Part shown: positions 1 to 8,998 of the stretch, piece by piece
Numbering within the stretch: position 1 is the first letter of the stretch
Layout: the number at the start of each line of letters is the position of its first letter
DNA from: Helicobacter sp. TUL
Lineage (GTDB): Bacteria; Campylobacterota; Campylobacteria; Campylobacterales; Helicobacteraceae
Reading direction: 5' to 3'
Assembly: GCF_002287135.1 (NCBI RefSeq)
Contig: NZ_NESU01000006.1
Span: 38,566 to 102,565, forward strand
Length of the DNA: 64,000 nucleotides
The notes under the pieces: generated by a model
Seen by the model: the letters and a program-made list of their open reading frames with translations, nothing else
Told to the model about the DNA's origin: nothing
Database searches by the model: none
Position numbers and translations under genes: made by a program

Positions 1-162
1 GCGCGCGGAGAATTATCAAAACCGCAACTTCAAGCACAAATAGATGCACAATCTCGCTATCATAGCACACCCGTAAGCCCTAATGGCTTATATCTGTGCG
101 GAGTAGGTTATTCTTCTATGAGTGTATCGACAATGTTATCAAGTGGTGAGAAGATTCTGTGA
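1..162 (+). CDS. truA: tRNA pseudouridine synthase A, 3' end only
   Basis: The window opens inside a plus-strand frame of 53 codons ending in TGA at 160-162. Its piece NGLYLCGVGY matches the conserved C-terminal strand of TruA, which makes pseudouridine at tRNA positions 38-40. The rest of the gene lies left of the window, so the call rests on this short motif. About 14 further residues follow the usual end of the family, and this tail runs into the 3' end of the convergent gene, an overlap of 55 bases. A different C-terminal fragment is possible but less likely. Confidence 0.6.
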   Translation, partial: ARGELSKPQLQAQIDAQSRYHSTPVSPNGLYLCGVGYSSMSVSTMLSSGEKIL

Positions 163-3104
163 AGTATCTTAAATGGTGCATTCACAACATCTTCGATAAA
201 ACTCACTTCTGTTTTTGGATTATCAAGACTGCCAGTAACAACAATATTTGTTGTTACTTTGCCATCATCACCTAGTATGATATAGCCCACAATAGGAATG
301 TTTGAAATAATATTTGAGAGTGCTTTCATCGTGCTTGCTTTGAGAAGTAAATCTATGGTGCGCTCTTTTAGGTTTATAATACCATTGCCATCAATATCAA
401 TCGCGCTTCCTGTGAGATCAATAGATTCAAATCCCAAATATTCATTATTCATAGAAAATAAAAATTTCCCCTCTTTGATTTCATAGCCATCATTGCTAAG
501 TCCGGGTTTTTTAAACATAATTAGTGAGGGAATTGTATCGATTAGTCCTACAATGTTTTGCACGATTGCAAAGTCTTTGAAAGTTGTGTTTTGGATACGA
601 ATCTCACCTTGCAGGGTGTTGTCTTTGAGTGTGCCAGAGAAGTCAAAAAGCCCACCAGCAAAAAGCTGTTTGGAAAGCACTTGGTTGATAAAGCTTGAGC
701 TAAAATTATCAAGTGTGATATTTGCCCTACCATAAGCAATATTAATATCTGCAATGCCATTGCCATACGCGGCATTGGCATTGATACGCTTATCGCGCAT
801 AGTGATTGTCGCAGAATCTGTAGGTATAATAAAATCACCATATACAATATCCATATTATTAGATTCTAAATACAAAATATGGGGCGCGATATTGTGTTCA
901 TTTTCAAACTTGCGTTTTTGACGGATAAAGGCATTTTTTTGTGCTATCTCTTCTGGAGTGTAGGACACACTCTCGCCTTCTTCGTGAAAAATTTCATATA
1001 ACATAGGAATCTTACTTTCCATAAGTTGATTAATATCAAGATTATAGTCTTTAAATACAAGAGATGTGGTATTGAGGTGTTTGTGGAATTTGATATGTTG
1101 ATCTTTGGTGGTAAGCATAATGTCATCTGTTTTGATACTGCCATTAAGTTCTAGCATATGCAATGCTTGATTATTTTTATCATAAACAGGATAGGTGAGA
1201 TTCTCTATTTTTGCTTCAAGCAAGACTTCTCCTGCATTGGCGTCTTTATTGTGGAGTGTGAGAGAGCCTTTTTTTACACCAAAATATTGCAAAAGTGGGG
1301 AGTGGGGATAGAGTGTTTGTATTTTTTCAAGGCTAATATGTAGCATAGAATCTTGTTTAAAAGAAAGTGTGAGTTGTGGAATAGCAAGATCGATAATACC
1401 ATCTTTAAAACTACCTTCAAGGGTGATGTTGCGTATGGAATTAGATTGTGTTGCATTGCTTGATGAATTTGGTTGGGTAGATTCTGTATTTTGGCTAAGT
1501 GGCGGGATTTGAAGAATACTTGGCAAGGTTGAAGTATTTTCTTTGATAATAGCATTAATAATATTTTTTGTCATTACATCATCATCGGCTATATCTTTGA
1601 AACCTGGATAATTCACGCGTGCTGGGAACATTTTTGATGGAAGCAAATCCGCATACTGAATGAGAAAATCACCCCTTAGTGTGTGTGCGAGGGCATCTAT
1701 ATCAAATGTAAATTGTGTAGAGAGCATATCAGCATATTTTATTTGTGAGCTTTTGATAGAGATTAAGCGTTTTTTGTCGCGATCAATGTTGAGTGTTGTT
1801 TGGAGATCTGTAGCGAGGATTGGTTGCCCAAAGAGTATGGCATTGACATTTTTGCCGCTAATGACACCATTTACTTGCGTTTCTAATTGATTTTTGGAGT
1901 TTAATTTTAGTGCAAGATCTAATGTAGTGTCAAGCGCACTTGAGGTTTGCACTGGGAGATGTATATCAAGAATGGCATACAAAAGATCAAGAAGCGCTTT
2001 ATCTAGTACGAGATCTTTACTTCGCAATTGCACAAAAACTCCAAATACTTGATTAATGGGGAGATTAATTTGCACTGCAGATGTGCCTAGGCTATGTCCT
2101 GCAAAACTTGGCTCACTAAAACGGATATCTAGCGCTTTATTTACAAGATTTATTGTGGCGTCTGAAGCGATGATAGGTGTGGTGTTTGGAGCGATAGATA
2201 TTGTGGGTTTATGCAAGTGGATAGAGCCATACATATCAGAGAGAAGGTTTTGGACAAAGTATTTATTAAACGAAAGTTTGAGGGTAAGGTTTTCAAGTTG
2301 GATAGATTCAAATTGGATTTGTTTAAACAACCAAGATTCTAGGGTTTTGTTGTCTAAGAGGGCAATATATGGCTTAAGAAATTGGATTTGATCCCAAGTT
2401 GAGGAATTTATTGTGAGTGTGGCATTTTGAAAATCTGTATTGCCTGTAATGTATATAGACGCTACTTCATTGTTGGCTTGATTTAAGGTTTTAGCATGGG
2501 AGATTTGAAGCGTGTTTATATCAAGTGTTTTGCTACCTATGTGGTATTGCATATGTCCTGTAGCTTCCAAAAAGAGTTCTGGGATTATGAGGGATTGAAT
2601 CTCTAAATTAATATCTTTACTGCTTTGGGTAGTATTTAGGGTTGCGTTAAAATGTGGCGTGGTTATGAGATAATGTGAGCCATCATATAGTATTGCGCGT
2701 TCTGTATTGTCAGGGAAAATAATCTTGTGGATATTGAGCGTTTCAAAATAGGAGAGAATCCAAAAAATATTTTGCACCCAATTCATCGCAGAATCTATAG
2801 AATCTTTAAGGTTTTCTTGTTTGGTATCGTTGCTTGTTTCATTAGAGAATAATGTGCTTTGAGAAAGATCGACTTTTTTAATATCTACAATAAACTTATT
2901 TTCTAATTTAAGATACAATCCTTCAATTTTCACAAAACCAAAAGAAAACTCTTGTTTATAAATACCTTCATTAAGGACTTTATAGCCAAGAAAACAAAGG
3001 ATAATAATCGTGCCACAGAAAACAAAGAGACTAACAAGAGTTTTGTATTTGGTATTTGGCTTATGCTTTGGTGTGTGTTGTTGGTTCATATGGTATTTTA
3101 CCAC
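108..3104 (-). CDS. AsmA/YhdP-like envelope protein (DUF3971 type)
   Basis: A 998-residue protein with one N-terminal membrane anchor (about residues 24-45, LVSLFVFCGTIIILCFLGY) followed by a long beta-rich region. The C-terminal 120 residues hold the typical AsmA-like sequence, with GNGIINLKERTIDLLLKAS and VVTGSLDNPKTEV. Large AsmA-like proteins such as YhdP, TamB and YdbH form grooved bridges that carry phospholipids between inner and outer membrane; that role is inferred from the family. Two starts are close together: GTG/ATG at 3104 and the Met at codon 6 (3089). Its 5' end overlaps the start of the divergent mltG by about 80-95 bases, and its 3' end overlaps truA. Confidence 0.75.
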   Translation of the reverse strand: MVKYHMNQQHTPKHKPNTKYKTLVSLFVFCGTIIILCFLGYKVLNEGIYKQEFSFGFVKIEGLYLKLENKFIVDIKKVDLSQSTLFSNETSNDTKQENLKDSIDSAMNWVQNIFWILSYFETLNIHKIIFPDNTERAILYDGSHYLITTPHFNATLNTTQSSKDINLEIQSLIIPELFLEATGHMQYHIGSKTLDINTLQISHAKTLNQANNEVASIYITGNTDFQNATLTINSSTWDQIQFLKPYIALLDNKTLESWLFKQIQFESIQLENLTLKLSFNKYFVQNLLSDMYGSIHLHKPTISIAPNTTPIIASDATINLVNKALDIRFSEPSFAGHSLGTSAVQINLPINQVFGVFVQLRSKDLVLDKALLDLLYAILDIHLPVQTSSALDTTLDLALKLNSKNQLETQVNGVISGKNVNAILFGQPILATDLQTTLNIDRDKKRLISIKSSQIKYADMLSTQFTFDIDALAHTLRGDFLIQYADLLPSKMFPARVNYPGFKDIADDDVMTKNIINAIIKENTSTLPSILQIPPLSQNTESTQPNSSSNATQSNSIRNITLEGSFKDGIIDLAIPQLTLSFKQDSMLHISLEKIQTLYPHSPLLQYFGVKKGSLTLHNKDANAGEVLLEAKIENLTYPVYDKNNQALHMLELNGSIKTDDIMLTTKDQHIKFHKHLNTTSLVFKDYNLDINQLMESKIPMLYEIFHEEGESVSYTPEEIAQKNAFIRQKRKFENEHNIAPHILYLESNNMDIVYGDFIIPTDSATITMRDKRINANAAYGNGIADINIAYGRANITLDNFSSSFINQVLSKQLFAGGLFDFSGTLKDNTLQGEIRIQNTTFKDFAIVQNIVGLIDTIPSLIMFKKPGLSNDGYEIKEGKFLFSMNNEYLGFESIDLTGSAIDIDGNGIINLKERTIDLLLKASTMKALSNIISNIPIVGYIILGDDGKVTTNIVVTGSLDNPKTEVSFIEDVVNAPFKILHRIFSPLDNIVDTLIEE

Positions 3105-3960
3105 TCCTGTTGTAGTTCCTCAAATATTGAATGTGCCAAAGGGTTCTATAAAGTCTATTATAACATATCTTAACGGAATAAAGGACATTCCACCAAATCA
3201 ATTTGGCAAACTTGATGCGTTTGCTATGCAATTCATAGGGACGCCACAAAGTGGTTTTGTGGATTTGGGTATGGAGAATCCTACACGCCTCGAGTTTCTT
3301 AAAAAGCTTAGCACTGCCAAGGCGGCTACCAAAGAAATTACACTTATTCCTGGTGAGACATTATATTTTTTCTTGCAAGATGTGGCAAAAACTTTTGGCT
3401 TAGATTCTCAAAAATTACAAGAATCTTATGATACATACTTTCATCTTCCAGAAGGCATCATTGTCCCAGAAACCTATAAATTACCATTAGGACTTAGCGA
3501 GGATCAATTTATGAAACTTTTGTCTCAAATGTCTTATAAATGGCATGAAAATACCGCAACGCAACTTATGGGTGTGTATGATAGAGATAAGTGGTTTTAT
3601 TATGTGTCTATTGCTTCTATCGTGCAAAAAGAAGCCGCTAATATAGATGAAATGCCAATAGTAGCCGCAGTGGTTTTTAATCGCTTAAAACTTGGTATGC
3701 CTTTGCAAATGGATGGATCACTTAATTATGGAGAGTATTCGCATCAAAAAGTTACACCAGAACGCATACGCAATGACACAAATGTATGCAACACATATAA
3801 ATACAAAGGCATTCCCCCTTATCCATGCACAAGTGCAAGTATTCAGGCTATAAAGGCTGTGCTAAATCCTGCAAATGTAGAATATCTCTATTTTGTGCGA
3901 AATAAAAATGGCACACATACATTTAGTAAAACTTACCAAGATCACAAGAGCAATTTTTAA
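3010..3960 (+). CDS. mltG: Endolytic murein transglycosylase MltG
   Basis: 316 residues with one N-terminal membrane helix (about 11-30) and a YceG domain. MltG cuts nascent glycan strands in the periplasm and so ends peptidoglycan chain growth. The family motifs are visible: LPEGIIVPETYKL at about 146-158, and IVQKEAA around the catalytic Glu208, followed by VVFNRLKLGMPLQMDGS. The start is GTG at 3010, chosen because no in-frame start lies between it and the membrane helix, and because AAGGA sits 8 bases upstream. This start lies inside the 5' end of the divergent AsmA-like gene. Confidence 0.9.
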   Translation: MPQKTKRLTRVLYLVFGLCFGVCCWFIWYFTTPVVVPQILNVPKGSIKSIITYLNGIKDIPPNQFGKLDAFAMQFIGTPQSGFVDLGMENPTRLEFLKKLSTAKAATKEITLIPGETLYFFLQDVAKTFGLDSQKLQESYDTYFHLPEGIIVPETYKLPLGLSEDQFMKLLSQMSYKWHENTATQLMGVYDRDKWFYYVSIASIVQKEAANIDEMPIVAAVVFNRLKLGMPLQMDGSLNYGEYSHQKVTPERIRNDTNVCNTYKYKGIPPYPCTSASIQAIKAVLNPANVEYLYFVRNKNGTHTFSKTYQDHKSNF

Positions 3961-4161
3961 AAAATTTCATAGAGTTTAACAAATATTTAACTTTTTGTTT
4001 GTAAACTTTGGTGTTTGCGTTTTTGGAATGCGTGATGTCTTACCAAGAGTATAAGGCTATACAAAATGTAACAAAGATTTGTGCTTTTGTGTAAAATTAC
4101 GCATTGTTTAAGCGAAAAGGGATAATATTATTAAAATAAAACTTTAAGAAAGGAAGAGGAA
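3961..4161 (+). promoter_or_regulatory. Upstream region of the oor operon
   Basis: 201 bases without a gene between mltG and oorD. Two promoter-like sites can be seen: a TGTG-TAAAAT extended -10 at about 4088-4097, and GATAAT at 4121-4126. The second overlaps a perfect 10-base palindrome ATAATATTAT (4122-4131). No convincing -35 is present, as is usual in Helicobacter. A strong ribosome-binding site (AGGAAGAGGAA) precedes oorD. Which site is used cannot be told from the sequence. Confidence 0.35.
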
Positions 4162-4476
4162 ATGGGATTAAAACAGGCTCCAGAGAATACTCCGGTTTGG
4201 ATTGATGAGACAAGGTGCAAGGCGTGTGATATTTGCGTATCGCTCTGCCCAAGTGGCGTGTTGGGTATGAGAAAAGATGAACATAAGATTTTGGGTAAAA
4301 TTATTAGCGTAGCACATCCAGAGAGTTGTATAGGGTGCTATGAATGCGAGTTGCATTGCCCAGACTTTGCTATTTTTGTTGCAAGTAAAGATGAGTTTAA
4401 GTTTGCTAAACTTACTCCAGAATCTAGAGAGCGCGCACAACGCGTAAAAGATAATCATTTTATGGTTGTTGATTAA
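4162..4476 (+). CDS. oorD: 2-oxoglutarate:ferredoxin oxidoreductase, delta subunit
   Basis: A 104-residue ferredoxin-type subunit with two 4Fe-4S motifs: Cys19-22-25-29 (CKACDICVSLCP) and Cys56-59-62-66 (CIGCYECELHCP). It passes electrons from the catalytic subunits to ferredoxin or flavodoxin. With oorA, oorB and oorC it forms the oxygen-sensitive enzyme that turns 2-oxoglutarate into succinyl-CoA, replacing the usual dehydrogenase of the citric acid cycle in Campylobacterota. First gene of a tight four-gene operon with the D-A-B-C order known in H. pylori. The ATG has a good purine-rich ribosome-binding site. Confidence 0.95.
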   Translation: MGLKQAPENTPVWIDETRCKACDICVSLCPSGVLGMRKDEHKILGKIISVAHPESCIGCYECELHCPDFAIFVASKDEFKFAKLTPESRERAQRVKDNHFMVVD

Positions 4477-4494
4477 TTTTAAGAAGGAGAAAGA

Positions 4495-5619
4495 ATGCGA
4501 GAGGTCATTACAGGCGGAAATGAGTTGGTAGCACAGGCTGCAATTGATGTGGGCTGTAGGTTTTTTGGCGGATATCCTATTACACCATCGAGTGATATAG
4601 CCCATGAGATGAGTGTGAATCTTCCTAAAGTTGGTGGAAAATTTATCCAAATGGAAGATGAAATCGGTGGTATTTCAGTGGCGCTTGGTGCTGCTATGAC
4701 AGGTAAAAAGGCGATGACTGCTACTTCAGGACCAGGTATTTCATTGAAAGCAGAGCAAGTTGGTTATGGTTTTATGGCAGAGATTCCATTAGTTGTTGTT
4801 GATGTTATGCGTGGCGGACCTTCGACAGGATTGCCAACACGCGTTTCACAAGGCGATCTTAATCAAGTTAAAAATCCAAGTCATGGGGATTTTTGTTCTA
4901 TAGCAATCGCAGTTGGGAATCTTAGTGAAGCATATACGCAAACTATTCGTGCTTTTAACTTGTCAGAAAAATATATGACTCCAGTGTTTTTACTTCTTGA
5001 TGAAACCGTAGGACATATGCATGGTAAGGCACTTATTCCAGAGCTTAGCGAAGTTGAAAAGATGATTATCAATCGTGAGGAGTTCAAAGGTGATCCTAAA
5101 GATTACAAGCCTTATGGTGTACCACAAGGCAAACCAGCAGTATTAAATCCTTTCTTTAAAGGGTATCGTTATCACATTACAGGGCTTCATCATGGACCTA
5201 CAGGATTCCCTACAGAAGATGCGGTTCTTGCGCAAGAGCTTATTGATAGACTTTTTAGCAAGATAGAAAATAATGTTGATGACATTGTGGAATATGAGGA
5301 ATATCAATTAGAAGATGCAGAGATCGCAATCATTGCGTATGGTTCTGTGTCTTTGGCTGCTAAAGAGGCTATTAATACATTACGCCAAGAAGGTAAAAAA
5401 GTAGGTATGTTTAGACCTATCACAATTTGGCCTAGTCCACAAAAACAGCTTCAAGCCCTTGGTAAAAAAATCAATAAAATCCTTGTGCTTGAGCTTAATA
5501 AGGGACAATATCTCCACGAAGTTGAGCGTGTGATGCAACGCAATGTAGAGTTTTTGGGTAAGGCAAACGGACGAAGTCTTTCGCCTCAAGAAATTATCAA
5601 CAAAATACAGGAGCTATAA
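4495..5619 (+). CDS. oorA: 2-oxoglutarate:ferredoxin oxidoreductase, alpha subunit
   Basis: 374 residues. The N-terminal part has the pyrimidine-domain signature of this family (ITGGNELVAQAAIDVGCRFF, GGYPITPSSDIAHEM) and the stretch TATSGPGISLKAEQ. The C-terminal part is the transketolase-C-like domain (IIAYGSVSLAAKEAI). It forms part of the thiamine-diphosphate active site together with OorB. It follows oorD after 18 bases, with AAGAAGGAG before the ATG, and stops one base before oorB. Length and motifs are complete. Confidence 0.95.
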   Translation: MREVITGGNELVAQAAIDVGCRFFGGYPITPSSDIAHEMSVNLPKVGGKFIQMEDEIGGISVALGAAMTGKKAMTATSGPGISLKAEQVGYGFMAEIPLVVVDVMRGGPSTGLPTRVSQGDLNQVKNPSHGDFCSIAIAVGNLSEAYTQTIRAFNLSEKYMTPVFLLLDETVGHMHGKALIPELSEVEKMIINREEFKGDPKDYKPYGVPQGKPAVLNPFFKGYRYHITGLHHGPTGFPTEDAVLAQELIDRLFSKIENNVDDIVEYEEYQLEDAEIAIIAYGSVSLAAKEAINTLRQEGKKVGMFRPITIWPSPQKQLQALGKKINKILVLELNKGQYLHEVERVMQRNVEFLGKANGRSLSPQEIINKIQEL

Positions 5620-5620
5620 G

Positions 5621-6448
5621 ATGGCATTTAATTACGAAGATTACTTACGAATGGATAAAATGCCCACACTTTGGTGCTGGGGTTGTGGCGATGGTGTGAT
5701 ACTCAAATCTGTTATACGAGCTATAGATAGCTTGGGTTGGAAAATGGATGATGTATGTATCGTGAGTGGGATTGGTTGTAGTGGGAGATTCTCTTCATAT
5801 GTTAATTGCAATACCGTCCATACTACACATGGTAGAGCTTTGGCATATGCTACAGGCATTAAGCTTGCTAATCCAGAGAAAAAGGTTGTTGTGATTTCAG
5901 GTGATGGAGATTCTATGGCGATTGGTGGTAATCATACCATTCATGCTTGTCGTAGAAATATCGATATTAACCTTGTGCTTATTAATAACTTTATTTATGG
6001 TTTGACAAACTCCCAAACTTCCCCTACAACACCTAAGGATTTTTGGACTGTAACAGCGCAATATGGTAATATTGATCCAAGCTTTGATCCTTGTGAAATT
6101 GCTATGGCAGCGGGTGCAACATTTGTAGGTAGAGAATCTGTCATCTCTCCTAAAAAGATTGAAAAACTCCTTGTAGAAGGCTTTAGCCATGAAGGCTTTA
6201 GTTTCTTTGATATTCATAGTAACTGCCATGTGAATCTTGGACGCAAAAACAAGATGGGTGATGCTACCAAGATGCTTCAGTGGATAGAATCTCGCCTTGT
6301 TTCTAAGAATAAATTCGATACATTAAGCGAAGAAGAAAAAGCTGGTAAATTCCCTACAGGTGTGCTTAAACACGATACAAGTCGTATAGAATATTGTAAG
6401 GCATATGATGGTGTGATAGCAAGAGCTCAAGCTAAAGGGGGACACTAA
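5621..6448 (+). CDS. oorB: 2-oxoglutarate:ferredoxin oxidoreductase, beta subunit
   Basis: 275 residues carrying the thiamine-diphosphate site: the GDGDSMAIGGNH motif, then LINNFIYGLTNSQ, the GDG-to-NN pattern that binds Mg-TPP. CWGCG near residue 20 and further cysteines (GIGCSGR, NCHVNLG) fit the cluster-associated cysteines of this subunit. It sits one base behind oorA and one base ahead of oorC, so the four subunits are almost certainly translated from one message. Nothing is missing. Confidence 0.95.
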   Translation: MAFNYEDYLRMDKMPTLWCWGCGDGVILKSVIRAIDSLGWKMDDVCIVSGIGCSGRFSSYVNCNTVHTTHGRALAYATGIKLANPEKKVVVISGDGDSMAIGGNHTIHACRRNIDINLVLINNFIYGLTNSQTSPTTPKDFWTVTAQYGNIDPSFDPCEIAMAAGATFVGRESVISPKKIEKLLVEGFSHEGFSFFDIHSNCHVNLGRKNKMGDATKMLQWIESRLVSKNKFDTLSEEEKAGKFPTGVLKHDTSRIEYCKAYDGVIARAQAKGGH

Positions 6449-6449
6449 G

Positions 6450-7001
6450 ATGGAATATCAACTTCGTTTTACAGGTGTTGGTGGGCAAGGCGTGTTGCTT
6501 GCAGGAGAGATTCTTGCAGAAGCTAAAATCAAAGATCATGGTTATGGTGTGAAAGCAGCTACCTATACTTCCCAAGTGCGTGGAGGACCTACAAAGGTGG
6601 ATATTTTGCTTGATAATAAGGAAATTTTATATCCTTATGCCAATGAGGGAGAGATTGATTTTATGCTTTCTACTGCGCAGGTGAGCTACAATGCTTTTAA
6701 AGGTGGTGTGAAAGCAGGTAATATCATCGTGGTAGAGCCAAATCTTGTAACGCCAAGCGATGAGGATAAAAAGAAATTTAAAATTTATGAGATACCAATC
6801 ATTACAATCGCCAAAGAAGAAGTGGGTAATGTGGTGACACAATCTGTAGTAGCATTGGCTATCACTGTGAGTATGACAAAGTGCGTAAATCGGGATTTGG
6901 TTTTTGATACGATGTTGGAAAAAGTTCCAGATAAAGTGAAAGATCTCAATAAAAAAGCCTTTGAATTAGGCGAAAAATACGCGCTTAAAGCATTAGGATA
7001 G
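6450..7001 (+). CDS. oorC: 2-oxoglutarate:ferredoxin oxidoreductase, gamma subunit
   Basis: 183 residues of the pyruvate/ketoisovalerate oxidoreductase gamma family. The start holds FTGVGGQGVLLAGEILAEA, and YTSQVRGGPTKVDILL follows, the usual conserved pair. The subunit helps bind CoA and ties the complex together. Last member of oorDABC. The next gene starts only 13 bases further on and may share the transcript. Confidence 0.95.
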   Translation: MEYQLRFTGVGGQGVLLAGEILAEAKIKDHGYGVKAATYTSQVRGGPTKVDILLDNKEILYPYANEGEIDFMLSTAQVSYNAFKGGVKAGNIIVVEPNLVTPSDEDKKKFKIYEIPIITIAKEEVGNVVTQSVVALAITVSMTKCVNRDLVFDTMLEKVPDKVKDLNKKAFELGEKYALKALG

Positions 7002-7014
7002 AAACTAAGTCCTA

Positions 7015-8121
7015 ATGTTTCCCTTCATTGATCTTGCCAAGATTAATACACGCTTTGCATTTGAGCGCAGTTTTAGCGCATTTGTGCAGAGTGCGCAGTA
7101 TATTCAAGGCGAGGCGTGTGCTCAGTTTGAAGAGGCATTTGCCACATATTGTGGGAGTAAATATTGTATAGGCGTTAGTAGTGGATCTAGCGCCTTGTAT
7201 TTGATTCTAAAAGCTTATAAAATTTTAGGTAAACTTCGTGATAATGATGCAATCATTGTCCCTACCAATACTTATATAGCAAGTGTATTTGCAATCACGC
7301 AAAATAATCTTATTCCTATTTTTGCTGAACCTAGCACACAAGATTTTTTGATTGATGTCTCCAAACTCTCAAATCTTATGAATGATCGAATCAAGGCTAT
7401 TATGCCTGTGCATTTATATGGACAAATCTGTGATATGTCATCAATACTTGATTTTGCCAAGATACATAATCTGCTTGTTATTGAAGATAGCGCACAAGCC
7501 CACGGAGCATATTTTGCAGATTCTACAAGGCGAGTGGGATCTTATGGCAATGCCGCGGCTTTTAGCTTTTATCCTGCCAAAAATCTTGGAGCATTGGGCG
7601 ATGGTGGTGCGATCACAACTGATGATGATGAGCTTGCCACAATGATTAGATCTCTTGGCAATGCTGGAAGCACAAGCAAATATATTCATACTTTTGATGG
7701 CATTAATGCGCGCCTAGATTCACTACAGGCTCTTATCTTACACACCAAATTATCGCTTTTAGATTCTGATAATACACATAGACGAAATATTGCCAATATT
7801 TATATGCAAGAGATTAGGCATAGTGAGATTATTTTGCCAACACATCGCGCCTTGTATCCGCATTCACATGTATGGCATTTGTTTGTTATTCGCACCAAAG
7901 AGCGTGAGAGGCTACAAGAATATTTATCGCGTAATGGTGTGCAAACTCTCATTCACTATCCTATACCTGTGCATAAACAACAAGTGTATGCATGTTATAA
8001 TCATTTAGAATTGCCTATCGCACAAACCTTGCAAAATGAGATTCTAAGCTTGCCCATTAGCCAAGTCCAAAGTATAGAGGATACACATAGGATTGTTGAA
8101 ATTATCAATGCGTTTGTATAG
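7015..8121 (+). CDS. DegT/DnrJ/EryC1/StrS sugar-nucleotide aminotransferase
   Basis: 368 residues, a PLP enzyme that aminates a keto-sugar bound to a nucleotide. Visible features: GVSSGSSALYLILKAY at about 53-68, the cofactor stack EDSAQAHGA with Asp158 and Gln161, and the Schiff-base lysine Lys189 in SFYPAKNLGALGDGGA. The sequence leans toward the FdtB/QdtB group, which makes 3-amino-3,6-dideoxyhexoses, but the substrate cannot be fixed from sequence. No other genes of a dTDP-sugar pathway are nearby. It follows oorC after 13 bases with a weak ribosome-binding site, so it may depend on oor transcription. Likely used for lipopolysaccharide or another surface glycan. Confidence 0.85.
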   Translation: MFPFIDLAKINTRFAFERSFSAFVQSAQYIQGEACAQFEEAFATYCGSKYCIGVSSGSSALYLILKAYKILGKLRDNDAIIVPTNTYIASVFAITQNNLIPIFAEPSTQDFLIDVSKLSNLMNDRIKAIMPVHLYGQICDMSSILDFAKIHNLLVIEDSAQAHGAYFADSTRRVGSYGNAAAFSFYPAKNLGALGDGGAITTDDDELATMIRSLGNAGSTSKYIHTFDGINARLDSLQALILHTKLSLLDSDNTHRRNIANIYMQEIRHSEIILPTHRALYPHSHVWHLFVIRTKERERLQEYLSRNGVQTLIHYPIPVHKQQVYACYNHLELPIAQTLQNEILSLPISQVQSIEDTHRIVEIINAFV

Positions 8122-8128
8122 TATGTAG

Positions 8129-8998
8129 CTAGTAATAATACAGCTCCATGCTCACTCGGATTCTAATAAGGACGGTGCTTGTTGGGTGTGGATAGTCTTT
8201 ATAAGCAATTTCTATTGTGCGTTCAGAATTTCTATCCAAAATCACATAACCTGAAGACTTGATGAGCTTAAGATCTGTGATATCTCCATTTGGGTGGAGA
8301 TAAAATTGCACGATATTAACCCCTTGTTGCCCTAGTCGGATTGCATCTTGTGGATATTTGAGATATTTGCCTGTGATACGCCCTATATCTCGTAAGTTGT
8401 TGATGATAAAATCCTGCTCCACAAGTCCATAATCTCCAAATTCCTCACCATAAAGATCGTTTACATCGCGTTTTGTAATATCATCAAGTTTTGGATAGTG
8501 CGAAAAAATTGCTGCTAACGAAGGGGATTGTCCCTTTTTCCTGGAGCGCGAATCCATAGCATTATTTGCATTAGGGGAGGGATTATTAAGCGTGAGATTA
8601 TGCAAATCTATAGAATCTATAGTATTTTCTTGGGTTTGTGTATGGGTAGTGTTTTGTATAGGGTGAGAACCTAGCGGCTTAGAATTCCGATTAGCGATAT
8701 TGCTAGTTTGTGTGGCGCTTGGGGGTTGTGTAGTGTTTTTGGTTTGTGATTTTTGTGCAGAGGTGTTTTGTTGTGCTTGAGTCGTGTTTTGATCTGTGCC
8801 TTGCGTAGGTGATTGCTGGGGCAAAAATCCTGAAATTTTTATTTTATTTGGAATTTCTCCTGTGCCCTTTTTAAACTGAAGGTTTGTTTGCCTTAGATTC
8901 CAAAATATCACCGCAATGATAACGATATGGACAACAATCGAGCAGAGCAGAGCAAAACGCAAGCGTTCATGTTCTGTGATTTCATATGTTTTGGTCAT
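8129..8998 (-). CDS. TonB-like energy transducer protein
   Basis: About 289 residues from the ATG at 8998; the frame is open to 9061, but the stretch before this Met lies inside the upstream gene. Order: short cytoplasmic tail, membrane helix at about 16-33 (LLCSIVVHIVIIAVIFW), a long Gln/Thr/Asn/Ser-rich linker instead of the usual Pro-rich one, and a C-terminal TonB domain (YPQDAIRLGQQGVNIVQFYL, then IKSSGYVILDRNSERTI). It probably spans the periplasm and acts on an outer-membrane partner. Last gene of the nth to TonB-like run, overlapping the upstream gene by 17 bases; H. pylori has a TonB-domain gene at the same place. No ExbB/ExbD lies nearby. Confidence 0.75.
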   Translation of the reverse strand: MTKTYEITEHERLRFALLCSIVVHIVIIAVIFWNLRQTNLQFKKGTGEIPNKIKISGFLPQQSPTQGTDQNTTQAQQNTSAQKSQTKNTTQPPSATQTSNIANRNSKPLGSHPIQNTTHTQTQENTIDSIDLHNLTLNNPSPNANNAMDSRSRKKGQSPSLAAIFSHYPKLDDITKRDVNDLYGEEFGDYGLVEQDFIINNLRDIGRITGKYLKYPQDAIRLGQQGVNIVQFYLHPNGDITDLKLIKSSGYVILDRNSERTIEIAYKDYPHPTSTVLIRIRVSMELYYY

